From positions 186,001 to 250,000 of the forward strand of contig NC_059503.1 of NCBI RefSeq assembly GCF_914767665.1: a DNA stretch of 64,000 bases, given 5' to 3'. Shown piece after piece: positions 11,601 through 24,200 of this stretch; positions within the stretch are counted from its first letter, which is position 1, and every line of letters starts with the position of its first letter. The notes beneath the pieces were generated by a model. It was given only the letters and a program-made list of their open reading frames with translations, searched no databases and was not told the DNA's origin. The position numbers were made by a program, and so were the translations under genes. The stretch is from Harmonia axyridis. Taxonomy: Eukaryota > Arthropoda > Insecta > Coleoptera > Coccinellidae.

Positions 11601-14600
11601 CTATGAACAGGCTCATGCACGAAAGAAGTGTTTAACCTTTCCGGAATCAAAATTGTAGCAGCGAGATTACTAAAAATACGAGTAGACTATAAGCAACATG
11701 GATAACCCAGAATGCTCCGAATGCAGAATGACATTTCTGTAATTTCATGTGAAGGAAATTGGATATAAAATTAATATTTCCCTATACAGAAAGTATTTCA
11801 CGATTCAAGGTACGAACTCATTACCAATGATCTTCGAAGCAATAATTTGTAGTATTTTAAATATCGAATGAGAACAATCTTCAATCATGACTTATAGCCG
11901 AGCAGCTCCTCCTGAATATTCTTCCATTGTTGACTGCACACCCAATGGCTCGACAAGATAATAACACCTAATTCTTATTGAAAATATGCGCGATTTTTCT
12001 TGCATCCGTTCTCAGACGAGGATGTTTTAGTATTGTTTCATAACTGCGTTTCCAACGGTATTCTCCTTTCTTTTATTAGTCGTTCATTACGTTATTCGGT
12101 TGTTTCATCATTACGGCAATCTCGAAGATCGGACCTTTTCGATCGGATCCCATGAAAATTTTCAGGACGAGCATTTCCTAGTTTTTGTTCTGAACAAAGG
12201 AAATATTTGATGTCTGATGATCAGTAGTGATACATAATATTAGAGAATTAAATGAAGTTTTAATTCCACAGGTGATTTTTTAGCATATTTCAAGACGCAA
12301 AGTTTATATACAGAGTGCTTTCTTACGTTTTAGGAGTGAATGAAAAAAATAAAGAAATTTTCTTTCATTATTTTGTTCATTATACCTACTTACACTCAAT
12401 ATCCAACAAGTGAACCTTCTTCACATTTTCGAAGTAGAAAAATTACTGATAATTTCTGAGTTATTTGAGATTTCCTTGATTTATGTATTATGTAGAGACA
12501 AATTCATCGAATTTGTTTCATGAGATTATTTTGTGACTACAGAATTAATAAGAATGGTAGTTGATGATAAAAAGAAGTCATAAGAGGGACAGGGTATTGT
12601 TTATGTTTATTGTTTTGGCTTAGAAAAAAGCGACGAATTTGAATCTGAAGTACAACATTTGATTATGTAAATATCTTGCCGTGGCCACCAGATCTCCAGA
12701 TCTTTTGCCTATCAAACATTTTCATTTATTCCAAATTAAAATCTAATCCCTTGAAATTATATGAACGATTCTTCATTAACACAACGTTTTCATTATTTAC
12801 ATTATTACGTTTATTAAATAACAATGGATGATAACCAAGTAATAAAGTTTTCATTATCATTAACCATTTGGTCATGGAAGACACGAGTAAGTTCTGTGCT
12901 TTCCACATCGGGGTGAAATTCTCCTGCAGAATTCCTTCCAAGGCACGATCCTGTGGTCCAGTTGAGAGAGTGTTGTGGTTCCATCGGCGAGGGTTCAACA
13001 ACCAACGTAGTGGCATTGTCTTTAGAAGAACCGCTAGGAACGCACAAGACGGAAGTCGAATTTAGTTGATGCGTGAAAATTTAAAATGAGCACTGAATGC
13101 CGCGTTAACCCGAGGGTCTGTTATGTGCCGGCAAAACAGAATTTGGGAGAAAGCAGCCGTGAATGGAAATCACGTGGTGTGAAGGAGACCGATGGCTTGC
13201 CGAAGAAGAATCACGACGAAGAGCATCAGACCGAGGCGGGATTTTTACAGCTACGTTCAAGTTACGATTGTTCTGCGGATGGAACATTTGGTCAGGCTGA
13301 TTTTCCATAGGTAAACGATATTGGGCAAAAATGTGAATTTTTGAATCATCTGCCACAAAGTTAACTCCTTGTAATTATTTCACAGACGTTAAAAAACCCC
13401 TATTTCAGTTATTTATACTTTTCACGTAGTTCCAATCAAGGCATAATAGCCTCAATACACAAAGAAGAACGAAAAACAAAAAAATTCGACCCAAATCAAA
13501 TAAATCTTTGAAGAAATATACTACATGATTTCGGTTATAATATCAAGTAAAACATCAAATTTTCCATGGGTACTAGATCATTTTGAATGAAATTTCAATC
13601 ACCTTTAACTAGTTAAAAATTTATGGTCAAAAAATTTCAACGACTTCTTAGTGTTGCATTTTTTACATCGCAGAGTAGTATTTTTAAGGAACTAAACTCT
13701 CATAGTTTTCATGAAGATGCGATAGCATTACAAAAAGATCATTATGAAGATTACATTGACGATGTGATAATGTTCAACTGAATACCCAAACCTTATGGTT
13801 GAGAACTCTAGTCGATGTTTCAACTAGTTCGATTAATACCAGTTTCATAACTTCGAAATTCAATTTCAGTTAACATTCGCATAGTTACAATAGATTCACG
13901 TAGCTACTGTTTGAGATGAGAGGTCGTTCCTATCTTCGGTGTTTCGTGGGAGTCTGAAACATCATCTCACGCATGAGAGACGATATGGTTAAAAAAACTG
14001 GAATTTTTCATGAGAATATTGAATTGAATTTTTACCAAGGTCAATCGATTCTCTTCAATTTCAATCATCGTACTGAAAGAAACATTTTTATGGCCGATGT
14101 TGAAAGTGGCTTGATTGAATCTTCTTTTTGAAGATTTCTGTGTGTTGAGTGATACATAATTTACACAGGTACTAAACCAAATTTTCTACTGCTTCATATG
14201 CAGGGTTATATTCTAAATGATTCCTGCAAATATTGCAAATATAGATTCTGGTCCTGATCATAAATTGCTGGCACTTCCAAAAACCTAATGACTCCGAAAT
14301 GGATGAATTTATTTAGATGAAATTTGAAAGTGAATCCTAGTAGAAAGAGTTCTTATAATAATTGAGAACTGTGCTGGGTATTCAAAAGGAGTGATGACTC
14401 ATTCAAACGTAATTATCGGGCTTATTCCAAATGGCATTCAATTATCATTGTACACCCTTCAAAGGACCTCATAACGCAATATCTATTCTCTTATTCTATG
14501 GTTCTTCACTGGTTCTGAAAAAATTTATTGTGGATGATTATTGTTCCCCCTGAGGTCCCAAAGTGCCTGTCTGCGTGTTCTTACCATTTATCAAGATTAA

Positions 14601-15033
14601 TCAACGAAAAGGGGCATCTCTTCAAGCTACAAGAATGAATTCCTTCACTAATGAACTCTAGTTGACTCCGTTTTTGCAACAAATATCCTTATCAATTCCG
14701 ACGATGTAATTTCCTTTATTGAAATTAAACGGAACAATATCTCTTCCACCGTGCACAAACAAGCAGGAGCGTGTTTTCGCTATTCGGCGAGTGTCTAATT
14801 AAAAATGGAAAGATATTCGGAATGGAATTCTCCAGAGGCATCATTTTTGGGTAGAGAGAGCTGAAAGGGATCCTCTGATACAGCCTCTTTTGTCTTTCGC
14901 AGTTGGAAAAACCGGAAAGACCTCTTCAGAGATGAATGAAGTAGTTTTAATGCCAACTTCTGGATGAAGACAGAGTTGGATTTCAATCACGAACAGAATT
15001 TCAGTATTGCTTACCTGATCGCTGGAATAGAAC
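11601..15033. other. Intergenic; mostly nothing recognised
   Basis: AT-rich, with no repeat partner for most of its length. It contains a solo element end near 13650-13685 and overlapping minus-strand frames at 12726-13356, described separately because their composition looks more coding than the surroundings. Confidence 0.4.
12814..13356 (-). other. Possible unrecognised exon(s), minus strand
   Basis: Two consecutive minus-strand open stretches lie here. The upstream one (13356-13105, 83 codons) contains PDQMFHPQNNRN and a His/Ser-rich tail. The downstream one (about 13025-12814) follows a good polypyrimidine-rich acceptor (ttccgtcttgtgcgttcctag) and reads SSKDNATTLVVEPSPMEPQ, ending in WLSSIVI before a stop. 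GC content is higher than in the flanks. No good donor joins them, neither has a recognisable domain, and overlapping frames are also open. They could equally be noncoding, so they are recorded for checking only. Confidence 0.18.
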
Positions 15034-15105
15034 GAATATCGATGAACTGTAGAGTTTAAATTTGAATTTTCATTCAAATTTGAACTCTATGGATCATCGA
15101 TATTC
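15034..15105. repeat. Short hairpin: 33-bp arms, 6-bp loop
   Basis: Left arm 15034-15066 (GAATATCGATGAACTG...AAATTTGAA) and right arm 15073-15105 are reverse complements with four mismatches, separated by TTTTCA. It lies next to the terminal-repeat family piece at 15120-15420. Confidence 0.8.
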
Positions 15106-15119
15106 CATATTTTTATATG

Positions 15120-15420
15120 GAAACTTTATTTCTCCAATTCTAATAAAAAAAATTATGTGGGAATATCTCAGTTTCGCACAGATTTCATGGTTATATTTCA
15201 TTATTTTATGTTTGTACTCGGAACTTTCTTGTCGTATTTATGGAAATATTCCATTATTTCTCATAAAAATTCAGGGGATTAGGGAAAATAATGTAGAAGG
15301 CACATTCTAACACTCGTTCATTCAAAAATTGTCCAATTCGTGGCTCGTTTTTGAATTTCGAACTCAAGGAAAAATATCAATGCCATCTGTGCTTATATTA
15401 TAAATAATAGTATCATCTTC
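15120..15420. repeat. Copy of the terminal-inverted-repeat family also at 23605-24200 and 40360-41075
   Basis: Shares GGGAATATCTCAGTTTCGCA, TTTCATGGTTATATTT, GGAAATATTCCATTA and GTGGCTCGTTTTTGAATTT with the other copies. The order of blocks is preserved but the element is shorter. No coding potential. Confidence 0.6.
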
Positions 15421-16690
15421 GTACACGATATTCAAGAAAAACAAGTTTTTATGGTATAATCAAAAATCCTGATGTCAGAGACACCTTATTTCACTTTTTC
15501 TATTGAATATTGCAGCCGAAAAAAATAAATCATTAAAATATTAGAAATTTTAAAAATTGTCAGAAATTCAAAACTTTTCTTTAAAAAAAAACTCGGACGC
15601 ATTCACCATTTAGCATAAATACACGATTGGTTTGTAACCATCGCATGCGCCATTTTGCACCCTAAAATTTCTTTTCTGTTTTCCTCTGAAGATGTTACTC
15701 GTGCGATTTGAAAAGCGGTGTGAAAGACTTTTCTACGTAAAAGAATACACAGAGTATCCAAAACATGAATCTCCGTATCTTTTGATAAACGGAATCGTTA
15801 TTCCGATTCTCTGAATAATTCAACGGAAAGAAACAGTACAAAAGAAGGCGCTTCAACCGCAGACTAAACTCAGAGGGACGTTTTAGTAGGAACATTGAAA
15901 TTTGCATACTATCCAGGAGTTGCCAGATGGTGCACGTCTCAAAAAAATTATATTTTATATCAGTTTCGCGTACCAAATGGTCATGATATAAATGGGTAGA
16001 ATCTAGGGCTCTCTCAATTATTTTCTACTCTTCTGAAACTATGTCTCGATGCTAGTATATCATTTTTATGGAAATAGCTAGAGATTTATTAACCGTGTTG
16101 ATTTTATTAATCATGATCATATATATTCAGATTCAAGCCTCTTTTAATATAACAATGATTTTCTCACTATATATTTCATTGAAGATATGTTTTCTGAAGA
16201 TTATTAGAAAATACTTCGTTTTATTATTTGATTTATTTTTAAAAATGCTGTATCAGATTCCATGAAGTAGGTGTTACTTGTGAAAGTGATGCGACAAAGT
16301 CGATTTTACTTGAACCTTTCCTGATTTTCCCGAAAGTGAGAGTAGATTCAGCAACGCCGCCGCCAATTTGGAGGATCTCCTACAGGAATAAACTACAGTC
16401 AGCAGTTCGCGCCAAGCTCCTGTCGAGCGAGGATACCGGAATAGGTTCCTGGAAGGTTCCGACGCGTTATGTCGATGTTACAGTGCAGGAAAAGGAGTAA
16501 AATTATCTAGATAAGCTACTGAGGACTTTGGGTAACTGAAATCATCAAAAAAATTTCCTCATATTTCTTGTGAGTATATTTCTGTAATTGCAGAAATGGT
16601 TTGGGTTTGATTTTTAGATTTGTGGAAAAAATTACAGATTCTGCATGATATATTTTCAATTGTAGAATAACTATTTGAATTTGGTGAATG
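15421..16690. other. Intergenic; nothing recognised
   Basis: AT-rich. Short frames at 15695-15976 (minus) and 16068-16265 (plus) are hydrophobic by base composition only. Confidence 0.4.
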
Positions 16691-16699
16691 AAAATGATA

Positions 16700-17406
16700 T
16701 ACAGGGTGTTCCTAAATTGGAGGTACAAACGGAACGACAGATTCCTCTGATGAATTTAAGGAAAAAGTCTTATAAATGGGCCCACGAACAGTTTCTGAGA
16801 TACAGGGTGTTAAAGTTTGTTTTTTTTTTCAGGTTTTTTTCGTATAACACCTTCACTTTTCCCAAAATATTCAACTCGAATTGGGCATAGATATTTGAAT
16901 TTAAAGTCCATGTGATGCTAATTTTGAATCCAAATCTATAAGGTGATATCTTTTCTGGAAGAGTGAACACTCCTTTCTTCCAGAAAATTTTTTGGTGGGC
17001 TAGTAGCAATTTAGAAAAAGTTGAAAAAAAACTTTAGTCCAGCACTACACGTTTTGGTTTCTTGTAGTGTTGTCGTATCTGCTACCGATTTCAAGAAAAA
17101 ATTTAAACAATTCTTTAGTAATCCCAAGGAAAATACAAATTAATATAAAGATCCAGTAAGGAAGCTGTGATAAATAAAGTAATTATAATTTCTGTTTCTT
17201 ATTTACCGAATCTGTAGAGAAGATCAATGAAGATTCAATAAACTGGTATAATCCTCACAAAAAAATAGTACTACAAGAAACACCCTGTATCTCGAAAACA
17301 AAACGTTTGCTGGCCCATGTTTATAGGACCTTTTTCTTGAAATAATCCAAGGAATCACTCTTATATTCCTTTGTACCTCCAATTTAGGAGCAGCGTGTAT
17401 TTCAAA
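16700..17406. mobile_element. Complete ~707-bp MITE with ~115-bp terminal inverted repeats
   Basis: The left end ACAGGGTGTTCCTAAATTGG runs through GGAGGTACAAA, an AAAAAGTC(T)TATAA block and GGGCCCA...CAG to a second ACAGGGTGTT near 16803-16813. The right end (17406 backwards) repeats the same order in reverse complement. TA flanks both ends (TA|CAGGGTG on the left, CAGCGTG|TA on the right), as expected for Tc1/mariner-type transposition. There is no open frame of interest. Truncated copies are at 20955-21435 and 36862-37455, with a short piece at 38690-38745. Confidence 0.75.
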
Positions 17407-17409
17407 AAA

Positions 17410-20400
17410 AAAAAAAATAGTAACCTCGTTCATATGAACCTGACAGAATAAATTTGAATCACTTCCAATGTAAGAGTATATCTTTTAAACATAATTTCAA
17501 TTTTCTAATTTCCACCTCGCGCCACCACCATCTGATGAACATCTCGGCGAAATTGTTATTTATCTCGACCTCCCCCAAACTTTGCCAGTTAGTAACGATA
17601 ATGTTGGTAGCAGCAGTTCACAAAGATCCTCGCCAACAGCATCTGCACGTCGAGAAGGAAAACTACGATTCAGTCTTGGTCGTTTGGCCCAGTATCTTCC
17701 GCGAGTAGCGTAAAATCCCGTATCTATTTCATAATACCCGACGGCGTTGTTATTTGTGTTCTCTTCCCGTTTATTGAAATCGTAAATCCTTCCTGCTTCC
17801 GGGGTTTCATCTCGGTTGATGGCGCTGGAACGGAGATGACGCTTGGTGCCGCTTGGTCTGACCTTGACATAGAGCACGGATTCCGGAGTATTAGGTCTCT
17901 TCGATTTGGGGGCGTACATCCAATGCTATCCCTCTTGTAAGTACTTAAGAGGAGTATCGGAGAAAAGCCCTGACGTGAAACCGGAAGGTCTTGCGTGCTT
18001 CACCTTTTGGGAGACTTAAAATCCACCCTGAAAATGCCAACATTTTTTGTTGTAGGTATACGGTATACTGGGTGTATGCAGAGGGCTTATTCGGTAATTC
18101 AATTAACTTTACCCAAATTACTTAATAAGCGAAAAATTGAAAAAATATTGGTTAATCTATTTTTTACAAAATGATTGAGACTTATCAAATAAAAACGTAG
18201 TTAATACATGGTGGCCTAAATTGGATGCCCGCTGAATTGGCCTATATTCAACACATTCCTTAGTGAGCTGGCTCTAGTTCTTCTTTTAACTGAGCTTTAT
18301 AAGGATGGAGATGCAAATCCATCTGCAAAATACGACATGCCATGCCCTAAGAGAGGCCCAAAACTCAAACTTAAAGAAAGAACGATGAATGAAGAAAATC
18401 AATTGATACAATTGATTAGTTCAATAAAAGGTGCTATTTTATCTTAACTTCCAGAGATACAACATTTATCAGTAAAGATGCGGTAGAATAGGATAATTCG
18501 ATGATTACTGAGATTGTTGATTTTGATGAAACCATGAATACAATTTGAACACTCACCCTGTATATATTTTCACTTCGCCGAGTAATCGCTTTCATTCGAA
18601 CCTGGACAAACACCGAGTAATCCAGAAAAGGGTATATCCTCAAGTCCACGAAAGGGGCGTTATCAGCGCCAAATTCAGTAACAAATGGCCATAAAACTGA
18701 AGGCAAATATTGAATTGGGCTGGGAAGACAACGCCGGCTGGTTATTTACCAAAAGTTCAGGCCGGAAAATGGCGAACTTCCTCTAATTCGGCGATGAATC
18801 AAGCGTCGGCTGAAAAGGCAGAAAGTTAATCATTATCACAGACAGTAATTGGCCATTGAGATGAGTTTCGGGGACAATTTTTATCCAGGAATCTGGAAGA
18901 CGTCCAATTAACTGGAGAGAGCCGTTTCGACTCATTTTTCTTGGAGGGGGGCGGACTTGTCCAGACGTAAAATAATCTTCTCGTATTATGCTGGGAACAA
19001 AATGTTGATTCATTTCCATATCGTTGAACCGGACGTAGCAGTTTTTTTTTCTTCAACTCACTCATCATTCACTGAAATCTCTCCCTTATAGTAACTACCT
19101 AATAAACCTATTGGATTAACTCAGTCTTTCACTTCTTGGATATTCACTTTGAAGAGAAAATAAAATTACAATTATTATACAGTTATGACAGTTATAAATT
19201 ACAATTATTCCGCTGCATAATTAATGAAAATGTAAATGTGAAGAAACTTCTGTAATTCGAAACTATTGTAATTAATAGAATTAGAAAGGGGAAATTAAGG
19301 GTTTTTCTATAAAAAAGTTTTATTTTCTCTTCTCTCTGGACAGCTGTCATTTTTTTGAAGCTGAGTTCCAAGTTTGTCGGGTTTATGTTGATCTTGGGAA
19401 TTGAGCATTTCACAAATCACATTACACCGTATTTCGCATAAAGACTCAGGTCTCGAGACTTAGGTCAAAAGTCAAAATTTTGTAGATGTTTGAAAACCAA
19501 TTTCAAGCTAGATGCAAAATTTCATATTGATCGAGTCCCCAGAACCCAGAATAGCTAATATTTCCGAGATATTTTTTTCTTTTTTATTTGTAAAATAGTA
19601 GAAATTTAGGAGGATCAATTCATCAGAACCTACCATAAATTTGAACTAAATTACAAAAATAATTAATAACTACATGAAGATGTTATTTTTAAAAATTTTA
19701 TACGATTTTGAATTTCCATCAAGTGAGAACTAAATCCAATAAATATTGATAATTTTTCATTCAGTTATATGGTCTACAAGGGGCATGAGGAAATAAACTA
19801 GCACTCAAAAGTTTCTGACCCCAATATCCAATGCTTTCCTCGAATTTTTATTAGAGTTTTACGAATGAAAGGTGGCCTCTGCTATTTTCCGCGCCAATGT
19901 TTTCTCTAGAGATAGATAACAATCGTTAATCTGTATTTCGTGAGGATTTAGCTATCTGCTTCGTATAAGCCCTCTAATTTCCACTCTATGAGAAGTTAGT
20001 AGTGGTTTTAGGCGCCATCTGTGTTTTCCCCAAGGTGCGAACTTCCGATTTGCATAATTCCCGATTCGAACTCTGCTGCACTGAATAAATAAAATCTACA
20101 ATAATTGATTATGTTTGTTTAGCGTGGAAGTTCATGGGAGTAGTGGGAGAACGGGTCAGCATTGGGATTTCGATCCTGCCCTTTCGTTTGGGGATTTGAT
20201 TGGCTCGATACCGGTTGTTTGGTTCGATATTAAGGTTTTTTCGAATCAGTTCCGTTCAAAATATCTATTTCAAACGCTCTTGATTTTATAAAATGTAGGA
20301 ATCTTCATGTCCCTGTGTAGAAACTCCAAATATATTCAGACAAAAAAGAAGGACGTCCAAAACCAAGTTATTCAATTATGAATGTAATTCCTCAAAACAC

Positions 20401-20950
20401 AAATCCGAAACGTTTCCAGTGTTTTCTAGAGATACCACTAGATTACTCACTACCTTAATTCCTACAGGAAATCATTCGACACAATTTATCCTCCAGAAAA
20501 ATTACCATTTTCAATACCCACTCGCCTCAGAACTGTTGCTTAGAATATTTACGAGAAAACGAACAATGAGGTTCCTGGATGGCTGATACAAATTCGAGAC
20601 AGACGTCGTAAATTGTACGGTAAATTTTCCTCCTGTCTGATATTACTGAATTTTATAGACAGTCAACACTTCTGCCGGCAATATTAACGTGTGCAGGGAA
20701 CCATTTTACGTGAGATATCCTTTTGTAACTCCGGCAAATTCTGAGACTCCCGAACGAAATTGGTTTCTTATGAGAAAGGAATGTTTCTCTGAGGAATCTG
20801 AAGCTATTGGAATTCTGTTTTATAATCTCGAGTTCGTTGTTGAAGATTAACAATTTTAGCAAACAGTTCACTGAAAACGGTAGAAATAATTATTTCATTT
20901 TTATTATTATTGTAATCGTGCGTTTTTATTTATTTATTTATTTTGAAATG
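17410..20950. other. Intergenic; mostly nothing recognised
   Basis: Apart from the frame at 17560-17919 described separately, I see no gene, RNA or repeat partner here. Overlapping minus-strand frames at 18434-18706 and 18783-19068 lack family resemblance. Confidence 0.4.
17560..17919 (-). other. 119-codon minus-strand frame, GC-richer, basic; unrecognised
   Basis: The frame starts MYAPKSKRPNTPESV and includes several basic doublets (KR, RR). One segment reads IDTGFYATRGRYWAKRP, which superficially resembles processed peptide-hormone precursors (an aromatic/RG segment next to KR). There is no signal peptide and an in-frame TAG lies just upstream of the ATG. If real, it would be an internal exon or part of a non-secreted protein. 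Composition is more coding-like than the flanks. No known family was recognised, so chance remains likely. Confidence 0.2.
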
Positions 20951-20954
20951 AATA

Positions 20955-21435
20955 TACATGATGTTCCTTAATTGAAGGTATAAAGGAAAATAAGATATTC
21001 CTTAGATAATTTCAAGAAAAAAAAAGTCCTACATGGGCCCGCAAACATTTTTCTTGTAATCCTACTTATGAATATTATGATATATGTACCTACTAGTTTA
21101 TTGAATCTTCATTAATCTTCGCTACAGATTGGGTAAACAAGTTCCAAAAACCTATAATTGAGTTGAACACGATTTATAATTGGTTCTTTATAATGATTTT
21201 ATTTTCCTGAGGATTTCGAGAGAAATGTTTTTTTTTTTCGAAAGCGGTGCCTACTAGATACGACAAAACTACAAGAAAACAAAAAGTGTGGTGCCGGATC
21301 AACGTTTCATTTTAAATATTTCTAAGCTAACAGTGGTCCACTAAAAAAAGTTTTGGAGGAATGAAGGGGGGACTGTTCCAAAAAAAAATCACCCTGCAAA
21401 TTCACAACTTTGGCTTGAATTTCTCGAGCAAATGC
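20955..21435 (+). repeat. Truncated copy of the CAGGGTGTTCC MITE
   Basis: Begins GATGTTCCTTAATTGAAGGT, then AAAAAGTCCTACATGGGCCC, GATACGACAAAACTACAAG and AAATCACCCTGCAAATTC. These are in the same order as the complete element at 16700-17406, but it lacks the right terminal repeat. Confidence 0.65.
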
Positions 21436-23604
21436 CGTAGGTGCGCCCCCTCTCTCTAGAGATTACGGTGTTTCGTCCTGAGATAGCTGGTGAAAACTTC
21501 AGTAATCCAGCGATCTCTGCCTAAGACACCCTCTCACACCATCGTGAAGAGGTGACTCTGCTGCAACGCGGTAACCCCCACAAACCCGCCGGGGTCGAAG
21601 TAGTATAGTGTGGCGCGACACCCATAACGCCACCTCTCGGGCAGACAGAATCATTACAAATCTAATCTGTCATTAATTTCAATTATTGCAGTTTGATTGT
21701 ATTTCGAAAGGAATTCCTACTAGTCTTCGACAAGTCGTTTCCATGGAAACCCAGGAAATGCATACCTACATGATGGATTATGTATGTCAACAACAATTGA
21801 GGCACATACCTCTACAAAAATCGTAGAAACACAAAAACATCCAGACAATTCTCAGTGCATTATTTTCTATAATTATTCGATTTCCCGTCAATTAGGCTTT
21901 TGTTTCGTTTCAGTGGAGATTCGGCTCGATCTCGCCAGATTTCCAGAATGCTCTATTCATGCGCCCAACTTTGTTTATTAGTAGGCTCTGTTCTCATTCG
22001 GAAAGCTATGCGGTATCGAAATTAATTTCTGCTCCTTCCGCAGTATTAAACGGGAAATAATCGAGTTTGAAATCTGTTCGAATAGTTTCATTAATTCCGG
22101 GATTACTCTGCCGGATTATTCCATATTTCATAGTCTTCGGGTTTGTTGCCGAGTTATCACCGACATACACTCTGTTGGAAATATTAATTACTTGCTATCG
22201 ATTCACACAAACACCTATTATTGTTCTTGATTCTCGATCCAATTCAACCAATCGAGTCTGACAATAATATTCACTCCCATTCCCTGAAATGGTTCTTTCT
22301 TTCTAATTTTAGATGAAATAATAGGTATACTTCTTTTCAGTAGATTTAGAGATTGGATATACACCAGCCAGAAAACCGCACCAATCTGTAACAGCAAAAT
22401 TTTCATCATTTTTTAGTGGATCCCAACAATTTCAAGGTTTTTTTTAAGCGTATATAGTTCTATTTTCAGCATTGACTTGCCAAATGTCAAAAGATGACAG
22501 CTTCAAAAAGGACAGCTGTCTAGATAGCGGGCTATTCGAAATGAAACTATTGAAAAACTATTTATATCTATGAGATTGCACCGCACATGTATTGGTTTTC
22601 TGAATCGTATCAAATGAAATTATACGATCTAGTTTAATAATGCTTCCGTAGTATTCAAGTGCATCATTAAGACGTGAATTAAATTCTGCAGTCTATTTCT
22701 TCCATTTCCCATTTGTCGATTTTACAAATAGTGTAGAATACGGTTATAATTAAAACTACGACAAGGAATTACTGAGTAATGTGAAACGAAGTGTCTATTA
22801 ACATTCCTCATTCTACATTTCAACGTCTCATACGAAAAAAACATTTGCAAAAATATTTGCATGCACGTAATAGATAATCATCATTATCCAGCACTCTCCC
22901 AACTCGTTTTATGGACAAACCAGGCGTCAGCGTTCTTATGAGACTCATCAAGATTTCGTTGAATATAAATACAGAGTGTAGATCTGAAATTTTCAACCCC
23001 TTTAAAAAATTTAATGATAATTTGATTATCCTCAGATCTCATTTCAATTATTCTCCTTAATTAGTTGGGAAAAACATTTCTAAGAAAGTGGGAATGCTCA
23101 ATGAAAATTAATTATTTTCCTGAGGTTAGCGAAAATCTCAGCAAATGATATTTTTGTTGAAGATCTCATTCAGAATAGGTTTTTGATACTGAAGTAATAT
23201 TTGATATTCCATGTCCATTTCAAATTCCCATAGGTACTGTTTTACTGAATATAAGAAAAACCTCCCAAGTTTATTTTCATAAGATGCTTTCAACTCTTCG
23301 GCAAATATCTGTACCTACCGCATTTCCCTTTGGTTTCCTATACAAATACATTATGGAATTTCCCTAACATGACAAAACCTCTAAAGCTTGAACTTCTCCA
23401 CAAAATGGAAATCTCTTATAAGGCTTTACGGGAGAAGAGATTCTTTAATATGCATAACAACATCTCTTCCCAATCGTGCAAAAATACCTCTATCTTCAAA
23501 GGAAGCGCCGATAGCTACAGAAAGCTCTCTAGTCAATTTTCTTCGTATTGAATATACAGAAAAAAACGAGCAGACCTTTTCATTTTTTTATTCTATGGAA
23601 TAGA
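21436..23604. other. Intergenic, with one GC-rich patch
   Basis: 21440-21660 is much richer in CpG than its surroundings (CACAAACCCGCCGGGGTCG, TGTGGCGCGACACC). It has no open frame or RNA fold that I recognise. 22485-22545 is a solo 5' end related to the mariner relic at 9905-9965. The rest shows nothing. Confidence 0.4.
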
Positions 23605-24200
23605 ATAGTTATTCCTCTAGATCTCTGGCAAATCCGTTCATTCTGCCAAAGCTTGTAGAAAATCGTGCGAGAATATCTCAGTTCAACACCGATTTCAAGG
23701 TTATATTTTATTATTATGTTGGTACCCAAAACTCCACTGTCTTGGATTTATCTATTAGATATCTGTTAAATTCGTGATGCCAACAAACATTCTCCCATTC
23801 AAAAATTACTAAATGATATTTTAGGAAATATTAAATTCAATAAATTAGAGAATAGTTATTTATAATACAAGTGCAGGAGGCTTTGACTTTCTTCCTCGTT
23901 TTCAAGTTTTTGTATTAACGAGTTTTGGAATAAGCTATCTCTACGAGTATTATTCATTGTTCTTTTAATTTACTGAAAATTGAAACACATTGACATTGAA
24001 AATGTTGCTTGGCAAGAATGTTTTCTCTATCATAAATCTAACAGAAAATAGATGAATTCGTGAAAGGAGAATTCTGAGTACCAAAATAAAATAATGAAAT
24101 ATAACCATGAAATCTGTGTTAAACTGAGATATTCCCGCACTATTTTGTTCTTAAAGATATGGCAGAGTGAACGAATTTGCCACAAAATTAGAGAATTGTG
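23605..24200. mobile_element. ~595-bp element with ~110-bp terminal inverted repeats
   Basis: The left end (GGCAAATCCGTTCATTCTGCC, GCGAGAATATCTCAGTTCAA, TTTCAAGGTTATATTTTATT; 23627-23725) is mirrored at 24075-24190 in reverse complement (GGTACTCAGAATT...GAGATATTC...GGCAGAGTGAACGAATTTGCC). The middle has no coding frame. It belongs to the same family as 15120-15420 and 40360-41075. It is non-autonomous; target-site duplications are not clear. Confidence 0.65.

Noticed and set aside
21540..21660. Possible tRNA or other structured RNA in the GC-rich patch
   Set aside because: No cloverleaf, A/B box pair or other known RNA pattern could be made from the sequence.
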